Source: JBOGVZ01 sp050692985
GTDB taxonomy: Bacteria; Actinomycetota; UBA4738; CALAEC01
Direction: 5' to 3'
NCBI GenBank assembly: GCA_050692985.1
Contig: JBOGVZ010000020.1
Span: 1-51,466, forward strand
DNA: 51,466 nt
This document shows positions 48,519-51,466 of this stretch, piece by piece. Below the pieces are notes generated by a model. That model was given only the letters and a program-made list of their open reading frames with translations. It searched no databases and was not told the origin of the DNA. Each line of letters opens with the position of its first letter. Position 1 is the stretch's first letter. The position numbers were made by a program, and so were the translations under genes.

Positions 48519-49210
48519 GCCCCACGCTCGTCCTCGTCCACAGCCCGTTCCTGGGTCCGGCGACCTGGGAGCCCGTGGCCGAGCACCTGCGGGCCGGCGG
48601 CCGGGAGGTCGTGGTGCCGCCCGTGGAGGACGACGAGGCGTCGCCGGAGCCGTTCTGGCGCCAGCACGCGGAATCGGTGGCCGCGGCGATCCCCACGGAG
48701 CCCTCCGTGGCCCTGGTGGCCCACAGCGCGGCCGCTCCGCTCCTGCCGGCGATCGGCCGGGCCCTGGGCGCTCCCCCGGCCGCCTACGTCCTGGTGGACG
48801 CCCTCATCCCCCGCGACGGGGTCTCGCGGATCGGGCTGCTCTCACGGGTGTCGCCGGAGGCCGCCGACGAGCTTCGCATCCACCTCAGCGCCGGCGGCCG
48901 GTCCCCCTCGTGGACGGAGGACCAGTTGGCGGCGGCCATCCCCAACGTCGCCGTTCGCCGCCGGGTCCTTGCGGAGATGCGTCCCCGCGGCCGGGCGTTC
49001 TTCGAGGAGCCCGTGTCGGTCCCCGGGGAATGGCCGGACGCGCCCTGTGGCTACCTCCAGCTCTCGGCGTTCTACCTTCCGGAGGCCGCCGTGGCCCGCA
49101 GCCGAGGGTGGCCGGTCCGGGTGCTCCGGGCCGAACATTTCCACCCGGTGGTCGACCCTGGAGGGACGGCCGGCCGCCTCACCGAGCTCCTCGGCGTGCT
49201 GGGCGCCTGA
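48515..49210 (+). CDS. alpha/beta hydrolase-like protein, probable CTG start
   Basis: 231 aa. TLVLVHSPFLGPATWEPVAEHL is the oxyanion strand, VALVAHSAAAPLLPAI holds a nucleophile elbow (AHSAA, less canonical than GxSxG) and LRAEHFHPVVDPGGTA could hold the late His. The frame has no ATG/GTG near the first strand; a CTG (48515) overlaps the stop of the gene before it as CTGA, exactly as GTGA and ATGA do elsewhere here. Last gene of the plus-strand trio. Confidence 0.75.
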   Translation: MSPTLVLVHSPFLGPATWEPVAEHLRAGGREVVVPPVEDDEASPEPFWRQHAESVAAAIPTEPSVALVAHSAAAPLLPAIGRALGAPPAAYVLVDALIPRDGVSRIGLLSRVSPEAADELRIHLSAGGRSPSWTEDQLAAAIPNVAVRRRVLAEMRPRGRAFFEEPVSVPGEWPDAPCGYLQLSAFYLPEAAVARSRGWPVRVLRAEHFHPVVDPGGTAGRLTELLGVLGA

Positions 49211-49212
49211 GC

Positions 49213-50086
49213 TCAGCCGTCGGCTCCGGCCTCCGCGTCGACATAGGCGAACAGGCGCCGGGGGTCCGGGATCCCCTTGAGCTCGCGGATCCCTCGGGTC
49301 CTGGAACGCGAGGCCGGCCGGCTCGGCGAGGTTCCTGGTGATCTCGGATACCAGGATCTCGTTGGGGGCCGCGGCGGCCATGATGCGTGCCGCCTCGTGG
49401 ACCGACACGCCTCGCACGTCGGTCCCGGCCAGCTGAACCTCGCCCACGTGCACGCCGCCCCGAACGTGGAGGTCGTCATGGCCGGCGGCGGCGCGGATCG
49501 CCGCGGCACCCCGCAGGGCCGCGGCCGGCCCCTCGAACACCGCCAGCAGCCCGTCGCCGGTCGTCTTCACCTCCCGCCCTCCGAACCGCTCGAGCTGGGC
49601 CCGGGCGGCCTCGTAGTGCCTGGTGAGCGCGTCGTGCCACGCCGTGTCCCCGAGCCGGACGGCGTGGCCCGTGGAATCCACGAGGTCGGTGAACAGCAGC
49701 GTGGCCAGGACCCGGCCGCGGAACTCCGTCCGGGGCCCGGCGAACGCCCGCAGCCCCGACCACTCGATGGACACGGCCGGCTCGTCGCCCACGGTATAGC
49801 CGTCGTGGCCCGGAGGGATGTCGTACACGTGGCCGGGCTTCAGCTCGAACGCCGTGCCGTCCTCGATGGTGACGCCGAGCCGGCCCGAGAGCATCACTCC
49901 CACGTGACGGGCCCGGCACGACTCGCCGCCCACGTGCGGCCGGACGTGGGTGGACCAACTCCACCCTGGCTCCGCCACCACCCGGCCCACGCTGGTCGCC
50001 CCGATGTCGACGATGTCCTCGGTGATCCCGGGAAACTCGATTCGCTCGTCCGGCTTGCCCAGGTCCTTGGTGCGCCCCTCCGCCAT
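49213..50086 (-). pseudogene. cupin-class III adenylate/guanylate cyclase, frameshifted near its 3' end
   Basis: The intact part starts at ATG 50086. A cupin fold (GVMLSGRLGVTIEDGTAFELKPGHVYDIPPGHDGYTV, about 63-100) leads into a class III cyclase: LLFTDLVDSTGHAVRLGD (metal Asp pair begins here), REVKTTGDGLLAVFEG (base-selecting Lys), VRGGVHVGEVQLAG and GVSVHEAARIMAAA. At about 49296-49298 one extra G (plus strand) shifts the frame. The expected family ending (RGIRELKGIPDPRRLFAYVD) continues in another frame to 49213. Unshifted, the frame runs to 48842, antisense to the hydrolase. Assembly error, recent mutation or a real shift are all possible. It starts 6 bp after the pafA stop. Confidence 0.75.
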
Positions 50087-50092
50087 GGCCGG

Positions 50093-51451
50093 CTACATGT
50101 GGGCGATGAGCTGCTCGACGCGCTCGTCGTGGGCCCGGAAGGGGTCCTTGCACAGGACCGTCCGCTGGGCCTGGTCGTTGAGCTTGAGGTGGACCCAGTC
50201 CACCGTGTAGTCGCGGCGGCGCTGCTTGGCCTGGCGGATGAACTCGCCGCGGAGGCGGGCCCGGGTGGTCTGAGGTGGCTCCCGCATGGCTCGCTGCACC
50301 TCCCGCTCCGACACCACCCGCTCCATCTGGCCGCGGCGCTCCATCAGGTAGTACAGGCCGCGTTCCCGGTTCACGTCGTGGTAGGCCAGGTCCATCAGGG
50401 CCACCTTGGGGTGCGAGAGCGGGAGGTCGTGCTTGTCGCGATAGGCCCGGATCAGCCGGTACTTGGCCACCCAGTCCACGCGTGACGCCACGTCGTCCAG
50501 AGCTCCGGCGCGGAGCGCCACCAGGGCGTCCTCCCAGTCCCGCAACAGGTCCTTGCCGGTGGGGTCCAGCCCCCGGTGCTCCGCGAACCGGGTGGCCCGT
50601 TCCAGGTACTGGTCCTGGATGTCCAGGGCCGACATCTCCCGCCCGTTCGCCAGGCGGACCTTCTTCTTGCAGGTGATGTCGTGGGAGATCTCCCGGATGG
50701 CCCGGATCGGATTCTCCAGCGTGAGGTCCCGCATCACCGAGTTCTCCTCGACCATCCGCAGCACCAGGTCGGTGACGCCGATCTTCATGTGCGTCGTGTA
50801 CTCGCTCATGTTCGAGTCCCCCACGATCACGTGGAGCCGCCGGTACCGCTCGGCGTCGGCGTGGGGCTCGTCGCGAGTGTTGATGATGGGCCGTGACCGG
50901 GTGGTGGCCGAGGACACCCCCTCCCAGATGTGCTCGGCGCGCTGGGAGATGCAGTACTGGGCGCCCCGGGGTCCGTGGAGGACCTTGCCCGCCCCGGCGA
51001 AGACCTGCCGGGTCACGAAGAAGGGGATCAGCACCTCGGCCATGCGGGCGAACTCGCCCTGGCGGGCCACCAGGTAGTTCTCGTGGCAGCCGTAGGAGTT
51101 GCCGGCGGAGTCGGTGTTGTTCTTGAACAGGAAGATCTGCCCGGCGATGCCCTCCTCGTGCAGCCGTGCCTCGGCGGCCTCCAGGAGGTTCTCCAGGATC
51201 CGCTCCCCCGCCTTGTCGTGGGCGATCAGGTCCAGGATCTGATCGCACTCGGGCGTGGCGTACTCGGGGTGGGAGCCGACGTCGAGATACAGACGCGCGC
51301 CGTTCTCGAGGAACACGTTCGAGGACCTGCCCCAGGACACGACCCGGCGGAACAAGTACCGCGCGACCTCGTCGGGAGAGAGCCGTCGCTGTCCCCTGAA
51401 CGTGCACGTGACCCCGTACTCGTTCTCGAGGCCGAAGATGCGGCGTTCCAC
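50093..51451 (-). CDS. pafA: Pup--protein ligase
   Basis: 452 aa. The N-terminus ERRIFGLENEYGVTCTFRG carries the catalytic/ATP Glu, and family motifs follow: NVFLENGARLYLDVGSHPEYATPECDQ, NNTDSAGNSYGCHENYLV, VGDSNMSEYTTHMKIG, and the Pup-binding C-terminal part ending DPFRAHDERVEQLIAHM. PafA joins the C-terminal Glu of Pup to lysines of target proteins, marking them for the actinobacterial proteasome. The pup, prcA/B and mpa/arc genes would be upstream, beyond the right edge. Dop is the paralogue, but the GLENEYG start favours PafA. GTG start six bases after TACACT. Confidence 0.93.
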   Translation of the reverse strand: MERRIFGLENEYGVTCTFRGQRRLSPDEVARYLFRRVVSWGRSSNVFLENGARLYLDVGSHPEYATPECDQILDLIAHDKAGERILENLLEAAEARLHEEGIAGQIFLFKNNTDSAGNSYGCHENYLVARQGEFARMAEVLIPFFVTRQVFAGAGKVLHGPRGAQYCISQRAEHIWEGVSSATTRSRPIINTRDEPHADAERYRRLHVIVGDSNMSEYTTHMKIGVTDLVLRMVEENSVMRDLTLENPIRAIREISHDITCKKKVRLANGREMSALDIQDQYLERATRFAEHRGLDPTGKDLLRDWEDALVALRAGALDDVASRVDWVAKYRLIRAYRDKHDLPLSHPKVALMDLAYHDVNRERGLYYLMERRGQMERVVSEREVQRAMREPPQTTRARLRGEFIRQAKQRRRDYTVDWVHLKLNDQAQRTVLCKDPFRAHDERVEQLIAHM

Positions 51452-51457
51452 GCCCTC

Positions 51458-51463
51458 AGTGTA
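51458..51463 (-). promoter_or_regulatory. -10 of pafA (leaderless)
   Basis: TACACT on the minus strand, six bases (GAGGGC), then GTG 51451, only three bases from the window edge. Confidence 0.5.
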
Positions 51464-51466
51464 CGG

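Noticed and set aside
48842..49212. C-terminal extension of the cyclase frame
   Set aside because: It follows a frameshift and is antisense to the hydrolase; the conserved cyclase ending is in another frame.
1..51466. CRISPR arrays, insertion sequences, prophage genes or integrases
   Set aside because: No regularly spaced repeats, transposase, integrase or phage structural gene was seen.

Overview
The window is very GC-rich (roughly 70% or more by eye) and gene-dense. It looks like a chromosomal segment of a member of the Actinomycetota, probably from a poorly cultured lineage. The support is a Pup-ligase neighbourhood (pafA, pafB, pafC, tatA, tatC, helY), an Lnt-Ppm fusion of the mycobacterial type, a DUF4193 zinc-ribbon protein, an F420-type (LLM-class) oxidoreductase, a GPGG small membrane protein, and a MerR regulator beside glycine-cleavage genes. 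Genes in a transcription unit very often overlap by the four bases GTGA or ATGA. Many first genes have a TANNNT -10 box only 6-7 nt before the start codon, which implies leaderless mRNAs. Nothing points to plasmid or phage origin.

Layout. 1-4183: a MerR regulator, a small PD-(D/E)XK-like protein and the split glycine decarboxylase gcvPA-gcvPB. 4184-6759 (minus): DUF4193 followed by the apolipoprotein N-acyltransferase / polyprenol-phosphate mannose synthase fusion. 6760-7119: a divergent intergenic region with strong nested hairpins. 7120-13225: a four-gene DNA end-processing operon, nurA-herA-mre11-rad50, closed by a strong hairpin. 13332-15763 (minus): an amidohydrolase and an EamA transporter. 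15848-22554: a histidine operon, hisD-C-B-H-A-F, an SCP2-like gene, then hisI-G, with no hisE visible. Convergent to it at 22562 lies a small stand-alone reverse transcriptase.

23358-35640: an M20 dipeptidase, an anchored thermonuclease, two acyl-CoA dehydrogenases, cysS, an LLM oxidoreductase, an M24 peptidase, glpD, a Tat-exported metallophosphoesterase and the GPGG protein. A REP-like hairpin repeat occurs twice, at about 23358-23450 and 35567-35640, each time just behind a stop codon. 35641-51466 (mostly minus): a diacylglycerol-kinase-like protein next to an alkyl-DHAP-synthase-like flavoprotein, helY, an alpha/beta hydrolase, a second lipid kinase, a membrane protein, tatC, tatA, two small genes, pafC-pafB, a plus-strand DUF3866 trio, a frameshifted cupin-adenylate cyclase and pafA.

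The most interesting items are the archaeal-style nurA-herA-mre11-rad50 operon, the RT-only gene with a repeat copy upstream of it, the REP-like repeat family, the leaderless-promoter and CTG-start patterns, and the frameshifted cupin-cyclase. All functions are inferred from reading motifs; no database search was possible.
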